DNA of 18,092 nt from J134 sp964484045 (GCA_964484045.1 CAZAEP010000021.1:1-18092), one strand, 5' to 3'; shown: positions 7,795-15,836, counted from the first letter of the stretch. Notes: generated by a model not told the origin, from the letters alone. Program-made: numbers and translations.

Positions 7795-8786
7795 CGGACC
7801 CGGCAGGACTCGAGATCGTCTGCCCGGCGGGAACGCCGGCGGCCTTGCGCACCGCCGTCCGCGCCGGCGCCGATGCCGTCTATCTCGGCTTTCGCAACGA
7901 GACCAATGCGCGCAATTTTCCCGGTCTCAATTTCGACTATGACGAGCTCGTCGACGGCATCGCCTTCGCCCATGATCACGGCGCGAGGGTGTTCGTCGCC
8001 ATCAACACCTATCCGCGTGCCGGCGATCCCGGTCCCTGGCACCGCGCCGTCGACGATGCCGCGCGCGCCGGCGCCGACGCCGTCATCCTCGCCGATCTCG
8101 GCCTCATCGCCTATGCGCACCGGACACATCCCGAGCTGCGGCGTCATCTCTCGGTGCAGGCCTCGGCCTCGAACGCCACCGCGATCGCCTTTTACGGTCG
8201 GCGCTTCGGCATCAGGCGCGTCGTCCTGCCGCGCGTCCTAACCCTGCCGCAGATCGCCGCCGTCACGCGCGCGATCGATGTCGAGACCGAGGTCTTCGTC
8301 TTCGGCGGCCTCTGCGTCATGGCCGAAGGGCGATGCCTGCTTTCTTCCTATGTCACCGGCGAGTCGCCGAACATGAACGGCGTCTGCTCGCCGGCGAGCG
8401 CGGTGCGCTATCACGAGGAGGGCGAAACGCTGGTCTCGACGCTGGGCGGGCTCACCATCAATCGCTTCGCGGCGCACGAGCCGGCGGGCTATCCGACCCT
8501 GTGCAAGGGGCGCTTCGTCGCCCGCGGCAGCGCGAGCTATCTCTTCGAGGAACCGACGAGCCTCAACGCCGTCGAGATGCTGCCCGAGCTTCTGGCCGCC
8601 GGCGTCCGCGCGGTCAAGATCGAGGGCCGGCAACGCGGCCGCGCCTATATCGGCAAGGTCATCGCGGCGATCCGCGCGGCGGTCGATGCGGTCGCCGCGG
8701 GGGACGTTCCGGACGCGGCCGCCCTGCGCGCGCTCAGCGAGGGCGGGCGCGAGACCGTGGGCGTCTATCGAAAGGGGTGGAGATGA
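7791..8786 (+). CDS. ubiU: U32-family Fe-S protein of O2-independent ubiquinone hydroxylation
   Basis: 331 residues, the same length as E. coli UbiU. Peptidase-U32 fold (TIM-barrel) starting LEIVCPAGTPAALRTAVRAG. The four 4Fe-4S cysteines are Cys175 and Cys182 (GGLCVMAEGRC), Cys199 (NMNGVCSPA) and Cys238 (YPTLCKGRF). Their spacing (+7, +17, +39) equals that of the E. coli ligands 169, 176, 193 and 232. UbiU pairs with UbiV, and the complex hydroxylates the ubiquinone ring without O2. It is called a peptidase only by homology. The gene overlaps both ubiT and ubiV by ATGA, so the three are translated together in near-fixed ratio. No key residue is missing. A tRNA-hydroxylating U32 (TrhP) is excluded by the ubiT/ubiV context and the shorter length. 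Confidence 0.94.
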   Translation: MTDPAGLEIVCPAGTPAALRTAVRAGADAVYLGFRNETNARNFPGLNFDYDELVDGIAFAHDHGARVFVAINTYPRAGDPGPWHRAVDDAARAGADAVILADLGLIAYAHRTHPELRRHLSVQASASNATAIAFYGRRFGIRRVVLPRVLTLPQIAAVTRAIDVETEVFVFGGLCVMAEGRCLLSSYVTGESPNMNGVCSPASAVRYHEEGETLVSTLGGLTINRFAAHEPAGYPTLCKGRFVARGSASYLFEEPTSLNAVEMLPELLAAGVRAVKIEGRQRGRAYIGKVIAAIRAAVDAVAAGDVPDAAALRALSEGGRETVGVYRKGWR

Positions 8787-9703
8787 CGGGGGAGAAATGC
8801 GCGCCCGGGTCCGGCACGCTGACGCTCGGACCCTTGCTCTTCAACTGGCCGGCGGAGACGGTGCGGGCCTTCTATGCCCGCATCGCCGAGACCCCGGCGA
8901 TCGAGACCGTGCATGTCGGCGAGGTGGTGTGCGCCAAGCGCGCGCCGCTTCTTGCCGCGGCGCTCGCCGAGGCGGCGGAGACGCTGGCGGCTGCCGGCAA
9001 GGAGGTCGTCCTCTCCACCCTGGCGATGCCGGGCGACGCCCGCGAGGTCGCCGCCATGGAGGCCCTGGTGCGCGACGCCGACGGACTCGTCGAGGCCAAC
9101 GACACCGCGGCGCTGGCGGTGCTCGGCGGGCGCCCGCACATGGTCGGTCCGTTCATCAATGTCTATAACGAGGGAACGCTCGAGGCGCTGGCGGAAAACG
9201 GCGCCGTGCGCGTCTGCCTGCCGCCCGAGCTCGATCGCGGGACCATCGCCGCGCTCGCCGCCACCGGGCTTGCGGAGATCGAGGTGCAGGTCTTCGGACG
9301 CATGCCGCTTGCACTGTCGGCGCGCTGCTACCATGCCCGGGCGCATGGGCTGGCCAAGGACAATTGCCGCTTCGTCTGCGGCGAGGATGCCGACGGAATG
9401 GCGGTCGAGACCCTGAGCGGCGAGCCCTTCCTCGCCGTCAACGGCATCCAGACCCTGTCCTACAGCTACTGCCGGCTGCTCCCCGAGCTCGCCGAGCTCG
9501 TCGCTCTCGGGGTCCGGCGCTTCCGCCTCTCGCCGCACAGTGTCGACATGGTCGAGGTGGCGACCCTGTTTCGCGCCGTCCTCGACCGCGCGCTCGCCGC
9601 CGAAGACGCCGCGGATCGTCTCGCGCGCCTGCTGCCCGGGATCGGTTTCTCGAACGGCTATTATCACAGGGCCCGCGGCATGGCGCGGATCGGAGAGGTG
9701 TGA
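8783..9703 (+). CDS. ubiV: U32-family Fe-S partner protein of O2-independent ubiquinone hydroxylation
   Basis: 306-residue U32 protein, slightly longer than E. coli UbiV. The family cluster ligands are present: Cys50 (GEVVCAKR), Cys182 (SARCYHARAHG), Cys195 and Cys199 (DNCRFVC), with the same +13 and +4 spacing as in UbiV. Other marks are LGPLLFNWP near the N-terminus, VGPFINVYNEGTLEAL in the barrel and SNGYYHRARGM at the C-terminus. It forms the heterodimer with UbiU. The ATG at 8783 overlaps the ubiU stop, with AGGGGTGG just upstream as ribosome site. The operon ends here; 48 bp later is the end of the convergent pilZ gene, with only a small GCCCGTGCGGGC palindrome (9718-9729) between them. 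Confidence 0.93.
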   Translation: MTGEKCAPGSGTLTLGPLLFNWPAETVRAFYARIAETPAIETVHVGEVVCAKRAPLLAAALAEAAETLAAAGKEVVLSTLAMPGDAREVAAMEALVRDADGLVEANDTAALAVLGGRPHMVGPFINVYNEGTLEALAENGAVRVCLPPELDRGTIAALAATGLAEIEVQVFGRMPLALSARCYHARAHGLAKDNCRFVCGEDADGMAVETLSGEPFLAVNGIQTLSYSYCRLLPELAELVALGVRRFRLSPHSVDMVEVATLFRAVLDRALAAEDAADRLARLLPGIGFSNGYYHRARGMARIGEV

Positions 9704-9751
9704 GCGCAGCCGACCGCGCCCGTGCGGGCATCGTCGCCGCGACCGCTCCGC

Positions 9752-10093
9752 TCAGGTCTCGCCGTTCTCGCCGGCGGGGTCGGGAGCCGTCTCCAGCCCG
9801 GGATGCCGCTCCGGCGCCTCGGCGACCTCCCTCAGGAAGAGCTGCGGCCCCGCCTGCAGGGCGAGTCCGAAGGCGCCGTCGCGGGTCCACTGCACGCGGC
9901 CTGCGAACTCGCCGAGTGACGGGATCGAGAGCAGCACTTCATCGCCGGTGCGAACCGGCGCGGCACACTCGACCAAGGTCCCCGCGAGCGACACGTCGGC
10001 AATCCGCGCAACGAAGCTGCGGTCGTCTTCCAGTGTAATGCTTGCCCGCCAATTGACGCTCAAGCGATCGTCTTTTCGTCTCTCTTCGCTCAT
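9752..10093 (-). CDS. Single-domain PilZ c-di-GMP-binding protein
   Basis: 113-residue protein made of one PilZ domain (about 3-85). PilZ binds cyclic di-GMP through an RxxxR motif and a D/NxSxxG motif; both are here, Arg6-x3-Arg10 in ERRKDDR and DVSLAG at 33-38. It then has the beta-barrel strands (GDEVLLSIPSLGEFAGRVQW) and an acidic, Pro-rich tail from about 90. Such stand-alone PilZ proteins act as adaptors linking c-di-GMP to motility, exopolysaccharide or secretion. ATG 10093 has AAGGG upstream. It is divergent from the chemoreceptor gene and shares its roughly 505-bp regulatory region. The partner protein is not evident. Confidence 0.88.
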   Translation of the reverse strand: MSEERRKDDRLSVNWRASITLEDDRSFVARIADVSLAGTLVECAAPVRTGDEVLLSIPSLGEFAGRVQWTRDGAFGLALQAGPQLFLREVAEAPERHPGLETAPDPAGENGET

Positions 10094-10166
10094 GGTGCCC
10101 TTCGCTCAGCGCTCGAGGTCTCGAAAAGACCCCCCATGCGTTCAAACAACGCGTCGGCAGCATACG

Positions 10167-10180
10167 GATTTCTCGAAATC
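10167..10180. promoter_or_regulatory. Candidate operator palindrome upstream of pilZ
   Basis: GATTTC-TC-GAAATC is a perfect 6-bp-arm inverted repeat with a 2-bp centre, 74 bp upstream of the pilZ start. The size and symmetry suit a dimeric repressor, but no regulator is identified. Confidence 0.3.
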
Positions 10181-10278
10181 AAAACCACCGAATTCTCCGG
10201 TCGGGTCCCGCAACGCGCCGGCGCGAGGCTCGCCGCATGCCGGAACCGATTCTCGCCGCTGCGACACCGACCGTGACA

Positions 10279-10316
10279 GGACGGCCGTTCACATTTCCGT
10301 GATCATCGGGCCGTCC
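10279..10316. other. Long stem-loop in the intergenic region
   Basis: Arms GGACGGCC (10279-10286) and GGCCGTCC (10309-10316) enclose 22 nt that contain a second small stem, TCAC-ATTTCC-GTGA. There is no T-run on either side. It could be part of a leader RNA, a small RNA or a protein-binding site. Confidence 0.35.
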
Positions 10317-10488
10317 CGTCGGCGCTTCCCCGACCGGGGGCCCTCGCGCCATCGGCCGGCGCCGGCATGCCGCTGAAGCCTCCGCGATGCAAGCGATCCC
10401 GGCGACCGCCCCGGAATCGCAAATCGAGCGCTGTGGAGACATCAGCCGCCGCCCGCTTCCGGACGGTTCCGGCGGCCTCTCCGGTTTC

Positions 10489-10499
10489 GCCGATATAAT
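10489..10499 (+). promoter_or_regulatory. Candidate chemoreceptor promoter -10 element
   Basis: GCCGATATAAT combines a TATAAT hexamer (10494-10499) with GCCGATAT (10489-10496), which is one base from the sigma-28 (FliA) -10 GCCGATAA. No matching -35 of either type was found at the right distance, so the sigma factor is open. Confidence 0.3.
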
Positions 10500-10598
10500 T
10501 CTCAATACGAGAAGGAATTTATTAAGACTCGCCCATGACGATTGCTACCTATCAGAATCAGCGCTTCGTTTATACAGCTTATGGGGGTATCCGGGGTC

Positions 10599-12347
10599 AT
10601 GAGAAATCTGCGTTTTGGTGTACGCCTGCTGCTCGGCTTTTCTCTGATCGGGGTCCTGATCGGGCTTCTGGGACTTTTCGCCCTGCGCGAGAATGCGGTC
10701 CTCGCGGCGCTCACCGAGAAGCTCTACCGGCACCCGATGGCGGTCAGCAATGCGGCGCTCGATATCCGCAACGGCGTGCTTTCGATCGACGGTCTTCTGT
10801 CCCGTCTCGCAGCCGACGCGTCGGCTGCGGATCTGGCGCGGATCGACGACGAGACCGCGCGCATCGACGCCATGATCGCCGAGCGTTTCGACCTCATCCG
10901 CGAGCGGTTTCTCGGCGACCCGCGCCAGATCGAAGCGGCCAGAACGCTGTTCCGGACCTGGCACGGGGGGCGTGGGGAGATCATGAGGGAGATGCGCGAC
11001 GGGGCGGACGCGGGGCAGCTTGCAGCCCTTCGCGAACGCGAGGAAAGGCAGCTCGACGCTCTCGCCAGGGCGATGGACGGGGTGATCGCCTTCGCGCGCA
11101 ACAAGTCGGACGAATTCATGGCGCGCGCCCAGAAGACGCGCCGCGACGTCCTGTGGTCGATGATCGCCCTGATCGCCGCCACCCTGGCGGTGGCCGGTGC
11201 GGTCGCGCTCGTCATCACCCGCAGCATCACCCGCCCGATGGCGGCCCTGCGCGCGGTGATGGCCGAGCTGGCGTCAGGACGTCATGACATCGAGATCCCC
11301 GGCCTCGACCGCGGCGACGAGATCGGGGAGATGGCCGAGACGGTGGCCGTATTCAAGGACAACGCGATCGCCCGCGAGGCGGCCGAGAGCGACGCCAAGA
11401 GGGCCGATGCCGAACTCAGGCGTCAGGAGGCCGCCCGGCATGAGGAGGAAACCGCGCGGCTCGAACGCGAGCGCGAGGAGGCCGCCGCCGCCCGTGCCCG
11501 TGCCGAGAGCCTCGAACGGCTGGTGGGCGAATTCGAGGACCGGATCCGCGGCGTGCTGCAGAGTCTCGGCGAATCGTCGAGCGAGCTGACGGCCACGTCC
11601 GAGGCCCTTCTCGGCATGGCCGAGGACGCGGCCGGACGGTCGGAGGTCGTCGCCGATGCCGGCTCCACGGCGTCGGCCAATGTCGCCACCGTCGCCCGGG
11701 CGGCGGAGGAGCTCACTGCATCGATCGCCGAGATCGGGCGCCAGGTCGATGCCGCCAATGCGGTGACGCGGTCGGCGGTCGACGAGGTCCGGCTCAGCAG
11801 CGACAAGGTGACGTCCCTGTCGCTCTCGGCCGACCGCATGGGCGAGATCGTCAATCTCATCACCGATATCGCGGAACAGACCAACCTGCTGGCGCTCAAC
11901 GCGACGATCGAGGCGGCGCGGGCCGGCGAGGCCGGCAAGGGATTCGCCGTGGTGGCGAGCGAGGTCAAGTCGCTGGCCAGCCAGACGCACAAGGCGATCG
12001 ACGAGATCGGCGGTCTCATCGCCGATATCCAGAAGGCCAGCGGCGAAGCGCTCGAGACCATGGGGCACATGAACGAGGTGATCGCCAAGGTGAGCGAAAC
12101 CACGGCCACGATCGCCGCCGCGGTCGAGCAGCAGGACGGCGCCACGAAGGAGATCGCGCACAATGTGCAGGGCGCCGCGGCGGGGACGAGGCGCGTGTCG
12201 GAGGAGATCTCCGCGGTCGCCGGTCTCGCCGCCGAGACCGGCGGCGCAGCCGAGCAGATGCGGTCGGCGGCAACCGGTCTGACGCGGCTCGCCGGCGATC
12301 TCGGCGCGCAAGTGGAGTCCTTCATCAACGGCATGCGTGCCGCCTGA
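10599..12347 (+). CDS. Methyl-accepting chemotaxis protein (transmembrane chemoreceptor)
   Basis: 582-residue inner-membrane receptor that steers the flagellar motor through CheA/CheW. TM1 is about 9-29. A periplasmic helical-bundle sensor of about 150 residues (30-183) contains KLYRHPMAVSNAALDIRNG, typical of alphaproteobacterial four-helix-bundle receptors. TM2 is about 187-206, HAMP about 207-260 and a charged coiled coil about 255-310. The signalling hairpin has its conserved tip at 423-455 (DIAEQTNLLALNATIEAARA, then GEAGKGFAVVASEVK). There is no C-terminal CheR/CheB pentapeptide. ATG 10599 was chosen because it starts just before TM1; an in-frame ATG at 10581 or TTG at 10542 would only add residues. 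Its TGA shares a base with the ATG of the porin gene (TGATG). The ligand is unknown. Confidence 0.93.
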   Translation: MRNLRFGVRLLLGFSLIGVLIGLLGLFALRENAVLAALTEKLYRHPMAVSNAALDIRNGVLSIDGLLSRLAADASAADLARIDDETARIDAMIAERFDLIRERFLGDPRQIEAARTLFRTWHGGRGEIMREMRDGADAGQLAALREREERQLDALARAMDGVIAFARNKSDEFMARAQKTRRDVLWSMIALIAATLAVAGAVALVITRSITRPMAALRAVMAELASGRHDIEIPGLDRGDEIGEMAETVAVFKDNAIAREAAESDAKRADAELRRQEAARHEEETARLEREREEAAAARARAESLERLVGEFEDRIRGVLQSLGESSSELTATSEALLGMAEDAAGRSEVVADAGSTASANVATVARAAEELTASIAEIGRQVDAANAVTRSAVDEVRLSSDKVTSLSLSADRMGEIVNLITDIAEQTNLLALNATIEAARAGEAGKGFAVVASEVKSLASQTHKAIDEIGGLIADIQKASGEALETMGHMNEVIAKVSETTATIAAAVEQQDGATKEIAHNVQGAAAGTRRVSEEISAVAGLAAETGGAAEQMRSAATGLTRLAGDLGAQVESFINGMRAA

Positions 12348-13825
12348 TGCCGGTCCTTTCCCCCTCTCTCGTGCGGACGGCCTTGATGACCCGGAGCCTG
12401 TTGCCGGCCCTGCTGCTCTGTCTGTGGCCGGACCTCGCCGCCCGGGCCGACGAAACGGCGGAGCCCTGCCCGGCGGCGGGCGCGGTGGCCGCGGCCTACG
12501 GGGGCGTCTTCTACGACAATCGTTTTTCCTATCTCGACGAGCCCTGCCCGGAGGGACCGGACAGGGCCGATCCGCGTGACGGCGTTCGCCGCGTGACCGA
12601 CCGGCTGAAAGCGATTCCGCTCTCCACATGGGCGGCGCTCGCCCTCGGCGGCGAGCTGCGCCTGCGCTATCACAATGAGGACGGCATCGGCAGCACGCGT
12701 CTCGATGGCCGGGACGACGAATTTCTCCTCACCCGCATGCGCGCCTATGCCGACGCCCGGATCGGGCGATATCTGCGCGGCTATGTCGAGATCATCGATG
12801 CCCGCAAGTCGGGGGGCCGCCTGCCGCCCCGCGGCATCGAGGTGGTGCGCGGCGACATCCTCAACGGTTTCGGCGAGATCGCCGCCCCGCTCGCCGGAGG
12901 CCGCGTCTTTCTGCGCGGCGGACGCCAGGAACTGCTGTTCGGCGCGCAGCGCCTCGTCTCGCCGCTCAACTGGGGCAATACCCGGCGCAATTTCGACGGC
13001 ATCCGCGGCGGCTACCGGACCGCGCGCTTCGCCATCGACGTCTGGTTCACCAATCCGCGCGTCATCCGGGCGCGCGATCGCGACCGCAACGGCCGCACCG
13101 ACTTCTCGGGCGTCTACGCCTCCTGGACGGGCCTTCCGGGCCAGACCCTCGAGGCCTATGCGCTCAATCTCGACACCGACCCGCAGGCCGGTGCCGGAAG
13201 CAATTTCTGGACCTTCGGCATCCACGGCAAGGGGCGGCTCGGGCCGCTGCTGTGGGAAACCGAGGACATGCTCCAGACCGGTACGCTGAAGGGCCTCGAT
13301 TTTCACGCCAGCTCGTTGACGGTCGGACTCGGCGCCGATCTGGCGGCGCTTCTTCCCCGGCCGGCGACGCTCTGGATCCATTACGACCGCGCCAGCGGCG
13401 ACAACGACCCCGGCGACGCCAGGGCCCGCACCTTCCAGCAGCTCTTCCCGCTGGCGCACGCCTATTTCGGCGCCATGGATCTCGTCGCGCGACAGAATAT
13501 CGCCGCCGTCTCGGCAAGGTTCATGGTGAAACCCCTGCCGCGCCTCACCATGCTCGCCGTCTTTCACCACTTCTCCCTCGCCGCGGCGTCCGACGCGCTC
13601 TACAATGCCGGCGGCATCGCGATTCGCCGCGACCCCGGCGGCCGCGCGGGCCGGGACGTCGGCCGCGAGCTCGATCTCATCGCACGGCTCGCGCCGCGGT
13701 CATGGCTGGATCTGGAACTCGGCTATGCGCGCTTCCGGGCCGGCGGCTTCGTCACCGCAACGAACGGACCCGGCGTCGGCGGCAATGCCGACTTTCTCTA
13801 TCTCCAGTCGGTCTTTCGCTTCTGA
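12347..13825 (+). CDS. Alginate-export-family outer-membrane beta-barrel protein
   Basis: 492-residue exported protein of the AlgE-like barrel family. A signal peptide is clear (MTRSLLPALLLCLWPDLAARA, then DE). The mature part has alternating amphipathic strands, GRQELLFGAQRLVSPLNWGN with the following RRNFDGIRGGYR, FPLAHAYFGAMD, and a terminal aromatic strand ending in Phe (LQSVFRF) as BAM substrates do. These match the family pattern, whose members pass anionic polymers or small organic molecules. Two starts are possible: ATG 12347, overlapping the chemoreceptor stop (TGATG), or ATG 12386, giving a 21-residue signal peptide; neither has a strong ribosome site. No alginate synthesis genes are nearby, so a role in uptake or export of something else is more likely. 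Confidence 0.82.
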   Translation: MPVLSPSLVRTALMTRSLLPALLLCLWPDLAARADETAEPCPAAGAVAAAYGGVFYDNRFSYLDEPCPEGPDRADPRDGVRRVTDRLKAIPLSTWAALALGGELRLRYHNEDGIGSTRLDGRDDEFLLTRMRAYADARIGRYLRGYVEIIDARKSGGRLPPRGIEVVRGDILNGFGEIAAPLAGGRVFLRGGRQELLFGAQRLVSPLNWGNTRRNFDGIRGGYRTARFAIDVWFTNPRVIRARDRDRNGRTDFSGVYASWTGLPGQTLEAYALNLDTDPQAGAGSNFWTFGIHGKGRLGPLLWETEDMLQTGTLKGLDFHASSLTVGLGADLAALLPRPATLWIHYDRASGDNDPGDARARTFQQLFPLAHAYFGAMDLVARQNIAAVSARFMVKPLPRLTMLAVFHHFSLAAASDALYNAGGIAIRRDPGGRAGRDVGRELDLIARLAPRSWLDLELGYARFRAGGFVTATNGPGVGGNADFLYLQSVFRF

Positions 13826-13920
13826 TCCGTGGCCTCCCGCCGGCGCATGGGATTGCCGTGGATCGCGTTTTATGCCCAGATGCGGCGCTGTGGAATCGAG
13901 CAGCGAGGGGCCGGACCGCG

Positions 13921-15753
13921 GTGACACGCCATCCCGACGAGTGCAGCAATCTGGTGCAGATGTTTCTCGAGCGCGCGGAGCGCCATCCGCAGCGCAGGTT
14001 TCTCTGGGCGAGGCGCGAGGGCCGCTTTCGACCGCTCTCCTGGGAAGAGACCGCGGCGAAAGTGGCGCAACTCGCCAGCGCCCTCGTGGCGCTGGGCGTC
14101 GCCCGCGGCGACCGGGTCGTCCTGGTTTCGGAGAATCGCCCCGAATGGCTGATCGCCGACTTCGCCATCATGGCCGCCGGGGGGATCACCGTTCCCGCCT
14201 ATGTCACGAACACGCCGCGCGATCATCTCCACATCCTGGAGAACAGCGGCGCCCGGGCGGCGATCGTCTCGACCGCCCGGCTCGCCCGGTCCTTCCTGCC
14301 CGCGGCGCACCAGTCCGACGCCCTGCGCCAGGTGATCGCCATCGAGGAGCCCCGGCTCAGGCAGAGCATCAATGCCGAGATTCATCTCTGGGACGACTGT
14401 CTCGCGGCACATGGCGACGGCCGCGATCTCCTGCACAAGAGCGCGGCGGAACTGGACCGGCGGGATGTCGCCTGCCTCATCTACACCTCGGGAACCGGGG
14501 GCGCCCCCAAGGGCGTGATGATCAGCCACGGGGCCATCCTGTCGAACTGCGCCGGCGGCATCGACGTGCTCGCGGAGATCGGCCTCGACGGCCATCGCTT
14601 CCTGTCCTTCCTGCCCCTGAGCCACGCCTACGAGCACACCGCGGGGCAGATGCTGCCGGTCGCCATCGGCGCCGAGATCGCCTATGCCGAAGGCATCGAC
14701 AAGCTGGCGCCGAACATGCGCGAGATGCGCCCCACGGTGATGGTCGTGGTGCCGCGGCTGTTCGAGATGCTGCGCACCCGCGTTCTGCGGCAGGTGAACA
14801 AGGACGGGGGTCTCGGGAAGACGCTGTTCGAACGGGCGCTCGAGCTCGGCTCCCGGCGCGCCCGCGGCGGTCCGCCCCTGAGCATGAGGGAGCGTCTGGA
14901 AAACCGGCTTCTCGACCTCCTCGTGCGGGCGAAGGTGCGCAGGGGCTTCGGCGGCCGTGTCCTTGCCATGGTCTCGGGCGGGGCGCCGCTCAACCCCGAT
15001 GTCGGCGCCTTCTTCATGGGCCTCGGCCTGCCGCTCCTGCAGGGCTACGGACAGACCGAGGCATCGCCGATCATCTCGGTCAATCGCCTGACGGGCGCCA
15101 AGGTGGATACCGTCGGCCCCCCGCTCAGAGGCGTCGAGGTCCGGATCGCCGGGGACGGCGAGATCCTGGTGCGCGGCGAACTGGTGATGAACGGCTACTG
15201 GCATGATCCGCGGGCGACGGCGGAGACGATCCGCGACGGCTGGCTGCACACCGGCGACATCGGTCATCTCGACGAGGACGGCCATCTCGTGATCACCGAC
15301 CGCAAGAAGGACATCATCGTCTCCGACAAGGGGGAGAACGTCTCGCCGCAGCGCATCGAGGGCATGCTCGCGCTCGAGCCCGAGATCGCGCAGGTGATGA
15401 TCTACGGCGACCGCAAGCCCTATCTCGTCGCCCTCGTGGTCCCCGATGCCGAATGGCTGGCGAGCTGGGCGCGGGCGGCGGGCAAGCCGGGCGACCTCGA
15501 GACGCTCGCCGCCGATCCCGACCTCAAGGCGGCGCTCGACCCGGTGGTGGCGCGCGTCAACACGCGCCTGAGCCCGGTCGAGCGCGTGCGTCGCTTCGCC
15601 GTCGCGCCGGCGCCCTTCACCATCGAGAACGAGCAGATGACGCCGACGCTCAAGGTGCGGCGCCATGTCATCACCGAAGCCTATCGCGACCTTCTCGAAG
15701 GTCTCTACGGCCCGCGCGAGACGCCCGCGGGGAAAAAGACCGGCGCCGACTGA
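13921..15753 (+). CDS. Long-chain acyl-CoA synthetase (AMP-forming)
   Basis: 610-residue ANL-superfamily ligase of the FadD15/ACSL type. It activates a carboxylic acid with ATP and joins it to CoA. Motifs are YTSGTGGAPKGVMISH at 188-203 (ATP P-loop), FLPLSHAYEHTAG, MVSGGAPLNPD, GYGQTEASP (adenine and Mg-ATP site), GWLHTGDIG and DRKKDIIVSDKGENVSPQ (hinge and acyl-CoA region). The C-terminal TPTLKVRR contains the expected late lysine. GTG 13921 was chosen because the ligase homology begins immediately (NLVQMFLERAERHPQ) and GAGGGG lies 10 nt upstream; a GTG at 13858 is possible but adds unrelated residues. It lies 95 bp after the porin gene in the same direction, so it may be in one transcript with the chemoreceptor and porin. 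Chain-length preference cannot be read. Confidence 0.92.
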   Translation: MTRHPDECSNLVQMFLERAERHPQRRFLWARREGRFRPLSWEETAAKVAQLASALVALGVARGDRVVLVSENRPEWLIADFAIMAAGGITVPAYVTNTPRDHLHILENSGARAAIVSTARLARSFLPAAHQSDALRQVIAIEEPRLRQSINAEIHLWDDCLAAHGDGRDLLHKSAAELDRRDVACLIYTSGTGGAPKGVMISHGAILSNCAGGIDVLAEIGLDGHRFLSFLPLSHAYEHTAGQMLPVAIGAEIAYAEGIDKLAPNMREMRPTVMVVVPRLFEMLRTRVLRQVNKDGGLGKTLFERALELGSRRARGGPPLSMRERLENRLLDLLVRAKVRRGFGGRVLAMVSGGAPLNPDVGAFFMGLGLPLLQGYGQTEASPIISVNRLTGAKVDTVGPPLRGVEVRIAGDGEILVRGELVMNGYWHDPRATAETIRDGWLHTGDIGHLDEDGHLVITDRKKDIIVSDKGENVSPQRIEGMLALEPEIAQVMIYGDRKPYLVALVVPDAEWLASWARAAGKPGDLETLAADPDLKAALDPVVARVNTRLSPVERVRRFAVAPAPFTIENEQMTPTLKVRRHVITEAYRDLLEGLYGPRETPAGKKTGAD

Positions 15754-15768
15754 GCCCCCTTGCCGTCC

Positions 15769-15797
15769 TTGCCAAGCGCGGGCGGGACCGCCACAAT
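15769..15797 (+). promoter_or_regulatory. Promoter of the metallo-hydrolase gene
   Basis: TTGCCA (5 of 6 to consensus), 17 bp, CACAAT (4 of 6). The predicted start near 15804 gives a leader of about 33 nt holding AAAAGGA. The spacer contains the stem GGCGG-GA-CCGCC (15781-15792), which may also mark the end of the ligase mRNA. Confidence 0.45.
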
Positions 15798-15836
15798 CGC
15801 CGGCATGGACTCGCTTCCGGGAAAAGGACCCTCCTC

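Larger units (their letters stand above)
10094..10598. other. Divergent pilZ/chemoreceptor intergenic region with many inverted repeats
   Basis: No convincing gene is present. The left part holds GGTCT-CGAAA-AGACC and GCGTT-CAAAC-AACGC (10138-10152). The middle is GC-rich, with a large stem at 10279-10316 and the palindrome GCCGGCGCCGGC (10355-10366). The right part (from about 10490) is AT-rich and should carry the chemoreceptor promoter. Four GANTC sites, the target of the alphaproteobacterial CcrM methylase, lie at 10248, 10414, 10526 and 10555. Confidence 0.5.

Noticed and set aside
10535..11287. Frame starting at ATG 10535 overlapping the chemoreceptor start
   Set aside because: Out of frame with the chemoreceptor, Arg/Pro-rich and without domains. 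The chemoreceptor frame has TM, HAMP and signalling motifs.
11423..13570. 715-codon minus-strand open frame across the chemoreceptor and porin genes
   Set aside because: It spans the junction of two well-supported genes on the other strand and shows no domain pattern.
12347..13825. Alginate biosynthesis or export locus
   Set aside because: Only the barrel protein has this family name; no alg8, alg44, algK, algX or algD homologue is in the window.
13870..15666. Long minus-strand open frame (598 codons) opposite the acyl-CoA synthetase
   Set aside because: Composition-driven antisense frame with no recognisable domain; the plus-strand ligase has all ANL motifs.
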